Assembly: GCA_023262005.1 (NCBI GenBank)
Contig: JALREL010000201.1
Coordinates: 1 to 32,210, forward strand
Source of the DNA: Sphingorhabdus sp.
Lineage (GTDB): Bacteria; Pseudomonadota; Alphaproteobacteria; Sphingomonadales; Sphingomonadaceae
DNA length: 32,210 nucleotides
Reading direction: 5' to 3'
Shown: positions 16,424-24,855 of the stretch, piece after piece
Numbering within the stretch: position 1 is the stretch's first letter
How the letters are laid out: every line of letters begins with the position of its first letter
Program-made: the position numbers and the translations under genes
The notes under the pieces: generated by a model
Told to the model about the DNA's origin: nothing
The model's database searches: none
The model's input: only the letters and a program-made list of their open reading frames with translations

Positions 16424-17643
16424 CTCCGATAATCCGCATTGATGCTGATATAGCCATGGGTCAGGTCGCACGTCCAAACGGTCGCGCGGCCTGAACCCAG
16501 GCCTATATCGACGCCGATGGTGATTTCCTGCCCTTTCAGGTGCGCTGCAACCGGTGCTTCGTCATAGCCGTCAACGGGTAGTCCATTTTTGGCCACTTGC
16601 GTTGATCCAAAACTGATCGACAATCTGTCCCGGTCGGCAGGCTCGCCGGCCTTGCCCACAGCCATGACGACGCGCCCCCAATTGGCGTCCTCACCTGCAA
16701 TGGCGGTTTTTACGAGTGGCGAATTGGCAACGGCCAGCCCGATACGCCGCGCGCTGTCGTCTGAAACTGCGCCTTCGATATTGATTTCGACAAATTTCTG
16801 CGCACCCTCACCGTCGCGAACCACCAGATGCGCCAGTTGGCGGCAAACATCGTGCAAGGCCGAGGCAAAGGCATCCGCGCCTGCATCATCGATTGATGCC
16901 AGCATTTGGTTTCCGGCTTTGCCGGTTGCGAATGCGAGCACTGTGTCACTTGTCGAGGTGTCACTATCGACGGTAATGCAGCTGAAGGTCGCCAGATTGG
17001 CGTTGCTCAACATTTGCTGCAGGAAAGCAGGCTCCACTGCTGCATCGGTGAAAATATAACCCAACATGGTTGCCATGTCGGGCGCGATCATGCCGCTCCC
17101 TTTGATCACACCGACGATTTCGACGCGCCTATCGCCGATTATTGCGCTGGCTTTGGCGCCTTTTGCAAATGTGTCGGTGGTGCCGATCGTGTCGGCGACA
17201 TCCTTCCAACTGCAGGTTGGCGCTTCAAAAGCAGCGCGCAGACCAGCCTCGGCTTTGTCTTTGGGGAGGGGCACCCCGATAACGCCAGTCGAAGAAACGA
17301 AAATCTCGCTCTCATTGCAGCCGAGATGTTGGGCGACCTGTTTGGTGATGGCTTCAACGGCCTCGCGACCGCGATAGCCGGTAAAGGCATTGCTGTTTCC
17401 CGCGTTGACGACCAGTGCGCGCGCCTTGCCACCTTTGAGATTGTCGCGGCAAAGCTCGACTTCGGATGAACAGCAGACATTGCGCGTTGTGACGCCGGCT
17501 ACGGCAGTTCCTGCATCCAGTTCGACATAAGTCAGGTCACACCGATCCCACTCTTTATAGCGCGCTTTCGCCACACGCTTCGTGACGCCCGCAATTTCAG
17601 GCATTTCAGGAAAGGGAACAAGCAGCGGCGAAGTTGACGACAT
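16420..17643 (-). CDS. argJ: Bifunctional glutamate N-acetyltransferase / amino-acid acetyltransferase ArgJ
   Basis: A 407-residue arginine-biosynthesis enzyme that recycles the acetyl group from N-acetylornithine to glutamate and, in the bifunctional form, also uses acetyl-CoA. It is made as one chain that self-cleaves before the catalytic threonine: KGSGMIAPDMATMLGYIF places the Ala-Thr cleavage at A191/T192. Other family blocks are VVNAGNSNAFTG, VSSTGVIGVPLP, NWGRVVMAVGKAG and the C-terminal INADYRS. Length is typical. The ribosome binding site before ATG 17643 is poor. The gene is convergent with trxA (4-nt overlap) and divergent from a small secreted-protein gene. Confidence 0.96.
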   Translation of the reverse strand: MSSTSPLLVPFPEMPEIAGVTKRVAKARYKEWDRCDLTYVELDAGTAVAGVTTRNVCCSSEVELCRDNLKGGKARALVVNAGNSNAFTGYRGREAVEAITKQVAQHLGCNESEIFVSSTGVIGVPLPKDKAEAGLRAAFEAPTCSWKDVADTIGTTDTFAKGAKASAIIGDRRVEIVGVIKGSGMIAPDMATMLGYIFTDAAVEPAFLQQMLSNANLATFSCITVDSDTSTSDTVLAFATGKAGNQMLASIDDAGADAFASALHDVCRQLAHLVVRDGEGAQKFVEINIEGAVSDDSARRIGLAVANSPLVKTAIAGEDANWGRVVMAVGKAGEPADRDRLSISFGSTQVAKNGLPVDGYDEAPVAAHLKGQEITIGVDIGLGSGRATVWTCDLTHGYISINADYRS

Positions 17644-17739
17644 ATAAACAAATTTCCGGCTAAAGAACGCAGGCGCAATGGGGATGGACGCCGGTCCAAG
17701 TCAACCCTATATGCACCGCAGTCAACGAATTGGGCCCAA

Positions 17740-18012
17740 ATGCGCTTTTTGCTCGCCATCATCGCACTGCTGACCGGCTTTACCGCCGCAGATGCTGCGC
17801 GACCCTTGGATGCAGCATCGCCAACCAGCGCCGCCGCGCAGATCGAACCTTCGGAAGCGTTTGCATCTGCGGTGGTCCTGTGCGCAGTGATCCAAAGCGA
17901 TGGGAAGAGCAGTTCTACTGCCATCTCCCGCCACGCCCGGCTCGATGCGATGCATGTGGTGGAAAAGATTGCTACCACGCCCGTGTCGCGCGCGGATTGC
18001 GCTCGCGAATAA
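17740..18012 (+). CDS. Small hypothetical secreted protein
   Basis: 90 residues of unknown family. Residues 1-19 form a typical signal peptide (MRF, a hydrophobic core, then AADA), leaving a mature peptide of about 70 residues with two cysteines (VVLCAV and the C-terminal ADCARE) that could form one disulfide. It occupies most of the 458-bp space between the divergent argJ and secA genes. No good ribosome binding site is visible, so the call rests on the signal peptide and the lack of a better candidate. It is not UrcA-like or any other family I recognise. Hairpins follow the stop. Confidence 0.5.
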   Translation: MRFLLAIIALLTGFTAADAARPLDAASPTSAAAQIEPSEAFASAVVLCAVIQSDGKSSSTAISRHARLDAMHVVEKIATTPVSRADCARE

Positions 18013-18020
18013 CGCACTTT

Positions 18021-18036
18021 GCGCATTTCTATGCGC
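18021..18036 (+). other. Hairpin after the small secreted-protein gene
   Basis: GCGCAT (18021-18026) and ATGCGC (18031-18036) form a 6-bp stem with a TTCT loop, starting 9 nt after the stop. A smaller TGCT/AGCA hairpin follows at once. There is no U run, so at best it is a weak terminator. Confidence 0.3.
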
Positions 18037-18049
18037 TGCTGACCAGCAT

Positions 18050-18078
18050 TTGACGCCTGTACGCCAGGTGAATTCTAT
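18050..18078 (+). promoter_or_regulatory. Candidate secA promoter
   Basis: TTGACG (18050-18055) is an exact alphaproteobacterial -35. TTCTAT (18073-18078), 17 nt on, is a mediocre -10. The predicted start would give a leader of only about 15-20 nt before secA, with the ribosome binding site GAGG at 18090-18093. Confidence 0.4.
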
Positions 18079-18101
18079 CCATATATTTCAGAGGTTTGCC
18101 C

Positions 18102-20837
18102 ATGCTCGGCACTATCGCCAAGTCCATCTTCGGTTCGTCCAACGACCGTTATGTCAAAAAGACGATGAAGATCGTCGCAAAGATCAATGCGCTCGAAGAC
18201 CAGATGGTCGTGCTGTCTGACGAAGAACTCAAGAACCAGACCCAGCTGTTCCGCGAACGACTGGCCGCGGGCGAGACGCTTGACGACATCCTTCCAGAGG
18301 CGTTTGCAACGGTTCGTGAAGCATCCAAGCGCGTCACCGGAATGCGCCATTTCGACGTTCAAATGGTCGGCGGTATTGTGCTCCATCGTGGTGAAATTGC
18401 CGAGATGCGAACAGGTGAGGGTAAGACGCTGGTTGCAACGCTTGCGACCTATCTGAATGCGATTGATGGCAAGGGCGTGCACGTCGTTACCGTCAATGAT
18501 TATCTTGCCAAGCGCGACGCTGAATGGATGGGCCAGATTTACGGCTTCCTTGGCCTGAGCACCGGCGTGATTGTGCCCAATCTCTCCGAAAATGAACGTC
18601 GCGTCGCCTATAACTGCGACATCACTTATGCGACAAACAACGAATTGGGCTTCGATTATCTGCGCGATAACATGAAGCATGAGCGGTCGCAGATGGTGCA
18701 ACGTCCGTTCAACTTCGCAATTGTCGACGAAGTCGACTCGATCCTGATCGACGAAGCGCGTACGCCGCTGATCATCTCGGGCCCGACCGACGACAGGTCG
18801 GAATTGTACAAGGCAGTTCATCAGATCGTCCTGCAACTGGAAGAAGGCGATTACGAAAAGGACGAAAAGGCGCGCAGCGTCATCCTGACCGAGGAAGGCA
18901 CCGAAAAGGCTGAGCGCCTGCTCGAAGCAGCCGGACTTATCGTTGGAACAAACCTTTACGATTATGAAAATACGCAAGTCGTCCATCATCTTGATCAGGC
19001 ATTGAAAGCCAATGTCATGTTCAAGCGGGACACCGATTATATCGTCAAGAATGACGAAGTGATCATTATCGACGAATTCACCGGGCGCATGATGGATGGA
19101 CGCCGTTGGTCCAATGGTCTGCATCAGGCGGTCGAGGCGAAGGAAGGTGTCCGTATCAAGCCGGAAAACCAGACGCTGGCGACAATTACCTTCCAGAACT
19201 ATTTCCGCATGTACCCCAAGATTTCGGGAATGACCGGTACTGCTGCGACCGAAGCACAGGAATTTTTCGACATCTACAAACTGAACGTCGTGGAAATCCC
19301 CACCAACGTTCCCGTGCAGCGCATCGATGAGAATGACGAATTCTACAAGAACACAGCCGACAAGTTCGCTGCCATCGCCAAGGCGATAAAGGAAGCGCAT
19401 GAGCGCGGCCAGCCGGTTCTCGTGGGCACCGTGTCGATCGAAAAGTCAGAGTTGCTATCCGAATATCTGAACAAGGAAGGCGTGCAGCACGCCGTCCTCA
19501 ATGCCCGGTTCCACGAACAGGAAGCACATATCGTGGCGCAGGCCGGTCGTCTGGGTGCGGTAACCATCGCCACCAACATGGCGGGTCGTGGTACCGACAT
19601 CAAATTGGGCGGTAACCTTGAATTCCGAACTGAAGACGAATTGGGTGAAATGCCCGAAGGGCCCGAACGCGATGCAGCTATTGCGCGCATTGCTGCCGAG
19701 ATCGAAGCGGAGAAGGCCAAGGTACTTGAAGCGGGCGGCCTGTTCGTCCTCGCAACCGAGCGCCATGAAAGCCGCCGCATCGATAACCAGCTTCGCGGGC
19801 GTTCCGGACGCCAGGGTGACCCCGGCCTCTCGCGTTTTTACCTCTGCCTTGAAGACGACTTGCTGCGCATCTTTGGATCGGAAACGCTATTCGCCCGCAT
19901 GATGAACAGCAGCCTCGAGGATGGTGAAGCAATTGGCGGCAAATGGCTATCCAAGGCTATCGAGACTGCCCAGCGCAAGGTTGAGGCGCGCAACTATGAT
20001 GTGCGCAAGCAGCTCGTCGAGTATGACAACGTTATGAATGACCAGCGCAAGGTCATCTATGAACAGCGCAGTGACATCATGGATGCAGAAGCGGTTGACG
20101 ATGTTCTGGACGATATGTTGCACGAAACGGTCAACAATATCGTTGGCGAAAATTGCCCGCCGGAAACCTATCCCGAACAGTGGGACGTTGATACGCTGAA
20201 GCAGCAAGTTGGCGAGATTTTGGGCCTGCAGCCCGATATCGATAGCTGGTTGGCCGAAGAATCGATCGAGCCTGATATCGTCGAAGCGCGCATCATCGAA
20301 GCTGCCGAAGCCAAACTGGCTGAAAAGCGCGCATCGATTGATCCTGCGCTGTTCCGCCAGATAGAAAAGCAGATCTTGCTGCAGAACCTCGATCATCACT
20401 GGAAAGAGCATCTTTCGACGCTCGATGCGCTGCGCCAGGTGATTTACCTCCGCGCCTACGCCCAGAAGAACCCGATCAACGAGTATAAGCAGGAAAGCTT
20501 TGGCCTGTTTGAACGCATGCTTTCGGCGATCCGCGAAGACATTGTGAAGACGGTTCTGACCAATGAATTCCGCGTGGAACCCCAGGCACCGCAAGGTGAA
20601 CTGCCGGAATTGCCCGATTTCCTGACGACTCACTTCGATCCGCTGACTGGTGAAGATGATAGCGAGGACATTGATGCTGCGGATCTCGGCCTCATCAAGG
20701 CTTCAATTCCTGCTCGTCAGGTCGCATCCAATCCGGGCGAGGGGGATCCCTATGCGGGCAACCCCAATTTGCGGCGTAACGACCCATGTCCGTGCGGGTC
20801 AGGACAGAAATACAAGCACTGTCACGGCGCTTATTGA
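18102..20837 (+). CDS. secA: Preprotein translocase subunit SecA
   Basis: A 911-residue ATPase motor that drives unfolded preproteins through SecYEG. Key features are Walker A MRTGEGKT (GEGKT at 105-109), the DEAD-type [14 protein letters not shown], the motor-2 [13 protein letters not shown] and [13 protein letters not shown], the helical scaffold, and a C-terminal zinc site with C896, C898, C907 and H908 (CPCGSG...KHCH) that binds SecB and lipid. ATG 18102 is chosen because GAGG lies 8 nt upstream; an in-frame TTG is two codons earlier. A permease gene follows after 13 nt and may be read through from secA. Confidence 0.98.
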   Translation: MLGTIAKSIFGSSNDRYVKKTMKIVAKINALEDQMVVLSDEELKNQTQLFRERLAAGETLDDILPEAFATVREASKRVTGMRHFDVQMVGGIVLHRGEIAEMRTGEGKTLVATLATYLNAIDGKGVHVVTVNDYLAKRDAEWMGQIYGFLGLSTGVIVPNLSENERRVAYNCDITYATNNELGFDYLRDNMKHERSQMVQRPFNFAIVDEVDSILIDEARTPLIISGPTDDRSELYKAVHQIVLQLEEGDYEKDEKARSVILTEEGTEKAERLLEAAGLIVGTNLYDYENTQVVHHLDQALKANVMFKRDTDYIVKNDEVIIIDEFTGRMMDGRRWSNGLHQAVEAKEGVRIKPENQTLATITFQNYFRMYPKISGMTGTAATEAQEFFDIYKLNVVEIPTNVPVQRIDENDEFYKNTADKFAAIAKAIKEAHERGQPVLVGTVSIEKSELLSEYLNKEGVQHAVLNARFHEQEAHIVAQAGRLGAVTIATNMAGRGTDIKLGGNLEFRTEDELGEMPEGPERDAAIARIAAEIEAEKAKVLEAGGLFVLATERHESRRIDNQLRGRSGRQGDPGLSRFYLCLEDDLLRIFGSETLFARMMNSSLEDGEAIGGKWLSKAIETAQRKVEARNYDVRKQLVEYDNVMNDQRKVIYEQRSDIMDAEAVDDVLDDMLHETVNNIVGENCPPETYPEQWDVDTLKQQVGEILGLQPDIDSWLAEESIEPDIVEARIIEAAEAKLAEKRASIDPALFRQIEKQILLQNLDHHWKEHLSTLDALRQVIYLRAYAQKNPINEYKQESFGLFERMLSAIREDIVKTVLTNEFRVEPQAPQGELPELPDFLTTHFDPLTGEDDSEDIDAADLGLIKASIPARQVASNPGEGDPYAGNPNLRRNDPCPCGSGQKYKHCHGAY

Positions 20838-20850
20838 GGTGCCGTGAACG

Positions 20851-21591
20851 ATGAGTGCGATGCTGGCCTTACTGTTCGGTTTAATCGCACTCATTTATGC
20901 CTCGGTCGGATTTGGCGGGGGCTCCTCATACACCGCTTTACTGACATTCACCGGAATTGAGCCAAGGCTGATTCCGGTGATTTCGTTGTGCTGCAACATC
21001 ATTGTTGTAACAGGCGGAACGATCCGCTTTTGGCGCACGGGCCTCATCGACTGGCGCAAGGTTTTGCCCTTGTTGGCAGTTTCCGCTCCGCTGGCTTTTG
21101 TGGGCGGCCTTATGCCGCTCAAGGAAACCACTTTCCTGTTCATTCTCGGCAGCATGCTGCTGCTGTCTGCCATGGCCTTGTTGCTGCCCCAGGAGCGTTT
21201 GCCGAAAGTGGTTGTACCCAATGGCATTGTTCTTGGCATATCAGCCGCGCTGGGGTTGCTGGCGGGATTGTCGGGGATTGGTGGAGGCATTTTCATGGCT
21301 CCGATACTTCACCTCATCCGATGGGACGACGGAAAGCGAATCGCAGCCTTCGCTTCGCTCTTCATCCTCGTTAACTCGATCACTGGACTCGCCGGCCAAC
21401 TGCAAAAGGGTGGGTTGGATGGGATAATCGTGCCTGCAACCGATTACTGGCCTTTGCTGATCGCTGTTTTGTTAGGTGGACAGATTGGCAGTCATATCGG
21501 GATAAAATTGTTCCCGCCCGCGATGTTGCGCAGAGTTACTGCCCTGCTGGTCGGCTACGCCGCCATCAGGCTGCTTTCGCAGATGGTTTGA
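20851..21591 (+). CDS. TauE/SafE (TSUP) family membrane transporter
   Basis: 246 residues with about seven or eight hydrophobic segments, so an inner-membrane permease. The family's repeated glycine-rich motif occurs twice: GFGGGSS (20-26) in the first half and SGIGGGIF (141-148) in the second, consistent with the internal duplication of TSUP proteins. Members export or import sulfite, sulfoacetate or related organosulfur anions; the substrate cannot be read here. Thirteen nt separate it from secA and GAGGTG serves as ribosome binding site, so it may be co-expressed with secA. The stop lies 15 nt before the 3' end of the convergent tRNA gene. Confidence 0.88.
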   Translation: MSAMLALLFGLIALIYASVGFGGGSSYTALLTFTGIEPRLIPVISLCCNIIVVTGGTIRFWRTGLIDWRKVLPLLAVSAPLAFVGGLMPLKETTFLFILGSMLLLSAMALLLPQERLPKVVVPNGIVLGISAALGLLAGLSGIGGGIFMAPILHLIRWDDGKRIAAFASLFILVNSITGLAGQLQKGGLDGIIVPATDYWPLLIAVLLGGQIGSHIGIKLFPPAMLRRVTALLVGYAAIRLLSQMV

Positions 21592-21606
21592 GCTTTCAGA
21601 AGAATC

Positions 21607-21681
21607 TGGCTCCCCGGGACGGATTCGAACCGCCGACCAATCGGTTAACAGCCGATTGCTCTACCGCTGAGCTACCGGGGA
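21607..21681 (-). tRNA. tRNA-Asn (anticodon GTT)
   Basis: 75 nt including an encoded CCA. The acceptor arms TCCCCGG and CCGGGGA pair fully, with G as discriminator. The D arm GCTCAGCGGTAGAGC, the anticodon loop CTGTTAA and the T arm GGCGGTTCGAATCCGTC are all standard. It is on the minus strand, 62 nt after nadK, with its own probable promoter. Confidence 0.98.
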
Positions 21682-21684
21682 GCA

Positions 21685-21701
21685 GCCCGATGACATCGGG
21701 C
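21685..21701. repeat. 17-bp perfect palindrome abutting tRNA-Asn
   Basis: GCCCGATG and CATCGGGC flank a single central base, ending 3 nt before the tRNA 5' end. In RNA it would fold as a 7-bp stem with a 3-nt loop. There is no U run on either strand. It could be a leader hairpin of the pre-tRNA or a protein-binding site at the transcription start. Confidence 0.6.
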
Positions 21702-21708
21702 AGGCGCG

Positions 21709-21737
21709 CCTATGGCTTGGCCTGAAACAAAAAGCAA
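21709..21737 (-). promoter_or_regulatory. Candidate tRNA-Asn promoter
   Basis: On the minus strand TTGCTT (21732-21737) and CATAGG (21709-21714) are exactly 17 nt apart, each a three-of-six match. The predicted start would fall at the beginning of the 17-bp palindrome. Co-transcription with nadK is the alternative. Confidence 0.35.
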
Positions 21738-21742
21738 GTGGG

Positions 21743-22519
21743 TCAGGTAATAAATTGTTCCATTGCGATGCGATCATCGAGTGCATGCTCCGGATCGAAG
21801 AGCAAAGTCAGCGAACGATTGCGGTCAAGCGCGACCTCTACCGATGCAATATCGCGGATTTCGCGTTGGTCGGCGACCGCACTGACCGGGCGTTTGCCAT
21901 TTTCCAATATCGTTAGCTTCACGACATAGCGATCGGGCAGGATGGCGCCTTTCCAGCGACGTGGGCGGAATGGGCTGATGGGTGTCAATGCCAGCAGCGA
22001 ACTATCCAATGGCAGGATGGGGCCATTGGCAGAAAGGTTGTAAGCCGTGGAACCGACAGGGGTTGCCACCAAAATGCCGTCGCAGATCATCTCATCCAAT
22101 ACGGTGCGCCCGTTGACGTCGATTTTGAGTTTTGCGGCTTGCCGGGTCTCACGAAGCAACGAAACCTCATTAATCGCAGGCAAGGTGAACCGTTGGCCAG
22201 AGGTGGCCTCGATAGTGGCGATCAGTGGCGTCACGGTGATGCTCTTCGCTTTTTCGAGGCGGGTGAGCAAATCATTGGGGTGCCAATTGTTCATCAGGAA
22301 ACCGATGGTGCCAAGATTCATCCCGTAAGTCGGCAGGTCGCGCCGCTGTTCTAGCAGGCGGTGCAGCAGCTGAAGCAAAAATCCATCGCCGCCCAACGCT
22401 ATCACCGCGTCGGCTTCATCAATGGGGACGAATTCGTGCATTTCGCGCAATTGCTTTTCGGCGTTGCGTGCCTGCTCCCCCGGAGAAGCCAGAAGCGCGA
22501 GTTTTGAAAAGCGGCTCAT
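21743..22519 (-). CDS. nadK: NAD kinase
   Basis: A 258-residue cytosolic enzyme that phosphorylates NAD to NADP. The GGDG motif is at 43-46 within DAVIALGGDGFLLQ, followed by NLGTIGFLMN, the NE pair in PAINEVSLLR and the glycine-rich DGILVATPVGSTAYNLSANGP, all family hallmarks. Length is slightly short but complete. Its start overlaps the moaA stop by 4 nt (ATGA), so it should be translated from a moaA-nadK message. A tRNA-Asn gene follows on the same strand. Confidence 0.96.
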   Translation of the reverse strand: MSRFSKLALLASPGEQARNAEKQLREMHEFVPIDEADAVIALGGDGFLLQLLHRLLEQRRDLPTYGMNLGTIGFLMNNWHPNDLLTRLEKAKSITVTPLIATIEATSGQRFTLPAINEVSLLRETRQAAKLKIDVNGRTVLDEMICDGILVATPVGSTAYNLSANGPILPLDSSLLALTPISPFRPRRWKGAILPDRYVVKLTILENGKRPVSAVADQREIRDIASVEVALDRNRSLTLLFDPEHALDDRIAMEQFIT

Positions 22520-23502
22520 CCGCCTGTCGCATTCATATGACGGTGAAGTCGCAAATCCCGATCCTCCAACTGTCGTTCGAAATCATGACGTTCGGGTTTG
22601 AGTCGCAGCGCCTTCTGAAGCAGTCGGTCGACAGCGTCGAGCCCTCCTGCGCGGATGGCATCCTTGAAATCAACATGGAATTCAGACCCGAGGCACATAT
22701 GCACCTTGCCATCGCTTCCCAAGCGCAGCCGGTTGCAATCGCCGCAAAAATTGTGGGTCATTGGTGTTATCAATCCGATGCGAAGCCCCATCGGCTCGAC
22801 CTGAAAATAGCGTGCAGGGCCTGCTGTGCGGTGCGATATGGGAATGATATCGTTTGATTGGCGCAAAGGCGCGATAAAATCCTCTAGTGCGATGAATTGT
22901 TCGGTTCTTCCTGAAACCCCATCACCCAAGGGCATCGTTTCGATAAAGGCCAGGTCATGGCCATTTGCGGCGCAGTATTCGGCCATGGCTGGAACTTCGT
23001 GCGAATTCAAATCTTTGAGCGCAACCATGTTGATGCGCACTTTCAGCCCTGCACTGCGCGCATCCGCGATTCCCTGCAAAACCTGCTGAAGATCGCCGCC
23101 ACGTGTGATTTCCGCAAAAGTGCTAGGATCCAAGCTGTCGAGGCTAACATTGATGCGTTCCACGCCATTACTGGCCAAGACCGTCGCATATTGCGATAAA
23201 CGGGTGCCGTTGGTCGTCAGCGTCAGTTCGTCGAGAGTGCCGGATTGAACATGCCTGCCAAGTTCACGGATCAGAACGTCGATATCGCGGCGGACCAAAG
23301 GCTCTCCGCCCGTCAGACGTATTTTGCGAATGCCATGTTTGATGAAACGCGATGCGATGAGCGCGATTTCGGTGTAATCGAGAATGTCCGTGCGGGGCAG
23401 GAACGTCTGATGCTCAGGCATGCAATAGGTGCAGCGAAAATTGCACCGGTCGGTGACCGATATTCGCAGATAATCGATTGTGCGTCCGAAATTGTCCTGC
23501 AT
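22516..23502 (-). CDS. moaA: GTP 3',8-cyclase MoaA
   Basis: A 328-residue radical-SAM enzyme that starts molybdenum cofactor synthesis by converting GTP to 3',8-cyclo-7,8-dihydro-GTP, which MoaC then processes. The N-terminal 4Fe-4S site has C20, C24 and C27 (CNFRCTYC). LTGGEPLVR at 63-71 is the SAM-binding segment. The C-terminal cluster has C253, C256 and C270. The chain ends in Gly-Gly, the essential tail that enters the active site. It shares an operon with nadK; no other moa genes are in the window. The promoter must lie in the 72-bp gap shared with the divergent EAL gene. Confidence 0.97.
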   Translation of the reverse strand: MQDNFGRTIDYLRISVTDRCNFRCTYCMPEHQTFLPRTDILDYTEIALIASRFIKHGIRKIRLTGGEPLVRRDIDVLIRELGRHVQSGTLDELTLTTNGTRLSQYATVLASNGVERINVSLDSLDPSTFAEITRGGDLQQVLQGIADARSAGLKVRINMVALKDLNSHEVPAMAEYCAANGHDLAFIETMPLGDGVSGRTEQFIALEDFIAPLRQSNDIIPISHRTAGPARYFQVEPMGLRIGLITPMTHNFCGDCNRLRLGSDGKVHMCLGSEFHVDFKDAIRAGGLDAVDRLLQKALRLKPERHDFERQLEDRDLRLHRHMNATGG

Positions 23503-23574
23503 CGTTAGATGGACCTATCGGTCTTGTCGGGTGCTGGCAACGGTTAGGAAAGGCTTTTCGGATATTCCGTATCA

Positions 23575-24855
23575 ATGAATTCGGCTACGACATCGCCATC
23601 AATGAAGATTTCGCCCGCCCGTGACGCCCAATTATGGCTTTCTGCGTTCGAAGCGACGGCTTCTCGTGGTGCTGCTTTGTTTCTTGTCGGCATTCGTGAC
23701 CTCAAACAGGTCAACGACCTGCACGGGCGGGATGTGGGCAATGCCGTGATTGCAGAAATCGGCCAGAAAATCGCGCAATATGCTTCGGCAACGCAAGGTG
23801 CAATCCTTGCGGCGAGACTTCCCGGAAGGGAGTTTCTTTTGATAACGGAGCGGATGAATGCGCCTGATGCCGAACAATTGGCGCGCAAACTGGTCGCAAA
23901 ACTGGGCGAACCCGTGCTGCAGGGGAATGGCGATCTCCACATAAGTCCGCGTATCGGCATAGCCTTGGCAACTGCCGGTCAGACCGGTGCATCGCTGTTA
24001 TCTGCTGCATCTGCCGCGCTGGCATCGGCCTATTCGCATAAAGGACGGAAATATCGCTTTGCCGAAAGCCATGAGGCCATCGACAAAGTAAAACACACCC
24101 GTCTCGACAAGGAATTGCGCAATGCCTTGGCCAACAGCGAGATTGGCATTTTTTTTCAGCCACAGTTCGAGGTTGCGACAGGCAGGCTGATGGGTGCTGA
24201 GGCGCTGGCGCGGTGGCATCACCCCGAACTGGGCGAACTAGGGGCGGATGAGCTGTTTTCTGCGGCTGATCGTTGCGACCTGCGTGAAGAACTCTCCTAC
24301 GCCATCCAGCGCCAAGCGGTATCACATGCGCTGGACTGGCCGAACATGGTCCAGCCGCTGCGTCTTTCGATTAACCTGGGTGCAGAGGAACTGGCTGACG
24401 ATCATGCGGAGCGTCTCCTCACCATTCTCGATGAATCCGGTTTCCCATGCGAGCGGTTGACGGTCGAACTGACTGAAGAGAGCATCGTCCGCGATTTCGA
24501 TCTTGCCATGGCGCAGCTACAGATGTTGCGGTCGAAAAATGTAAGTGTCGCGATTGATGACTTTGGTACCGGCTATTCCAGCCTAGCATATTTAAAGAGC
24601 CTGCCTGTCGATTATCTCAAGATCGATAAGGGCATGATCGCTGAAATCAGCGGCAATCCGCGCGATTTGATCGTGTTGCGCGCAATCATCGCGCTTGGGA
24701 AGGCGCTCGATCTTAAAATTATCGCTGAAGGTGTTGAAAAAAATAGCGAATTGGAGATTCTGCGCGCCGAAGGTTGTGACTTTTTCCAAGGCTTCCTGCA
24801 GTGCAAGCCGCTTTCAGCATCCGAATTTGCCAAGTTCGTCGCTAAACAGGCGTAG
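23575..24855 (+). CDS. Cytosolic c-di-GMP phosphodiesterase with degenerate GGDEF and intact EAL domain
   Basis: 426 residues, no membrane segment. Residues 20-165 are a GGDEF-type fold, but the catalytic GGDEF is replaced by PGREF (83-87), so cyclase activity is unlikely; the domain may bind GTP or be structural. Residues 175-425 are a full EAL domain: EAL at 209-211, N267, ELTEE (298-302), DDFGTGYSSL (328-337), K349, EGVE (385-388) and QGF (405-407). All metal and catalytic residues are visible, so hydrolysis of c-di-GMP to pGpG is expected. The start at 23575 has no close ribosome binding site (AGGAAAGG lies too far upstream); a later ATG at 23602 is possible. It ends exactly where the convergent mfd ends. 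Confidence 0.92.
   Translation: MNSATTSPSMKISPARDAQLWLSAFEATASRGAALFLVGIRDLKQVNDLHGRDVGNAVIAEIGQKIAQYASATQGAILAARLPGREFLLITERMNAPDAEQLARKLVAKLGEPVLQGNGDLHISPRIGIALATAGQTGASLLSAASAALASAYSHKGRKYRFAESHEAIDKVKHTRLDKELRNALANSEIGIFFQPQFEVATGRLMGAEALARWHHPELGELGADELFSAADRCDLREELSYAIQRQAVSHALDWPNMVQPLRLSINLGAEELADDHAERLLTILDESGFPCERLTVELTEESIVRDFDLAMAQLQMLRSKNVSVAIDDFGTGYSSLAYLKSLPVDYLKIDKGMIAEISGNPRDLIVLRAIIALGKALDLKIIAEGVEKNSELEILRAEGCDFFQGFLQCKPLSASEFAKFVAKQA

Noticed and set aside
18075-19400. Long open frame (441 aa) on the minus strand across secA
   Set aside because: It lies wholly antisense to a highly conserved gene, has no ribosome binding site or recognisable domain, and is explained by the codon bias of GC-rich DNA.
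23575-24100. Active diguanylate cyclase domain
   Set aside because: The signature is PGREF, lacking the glycine and acidic residues needed for catalysis.
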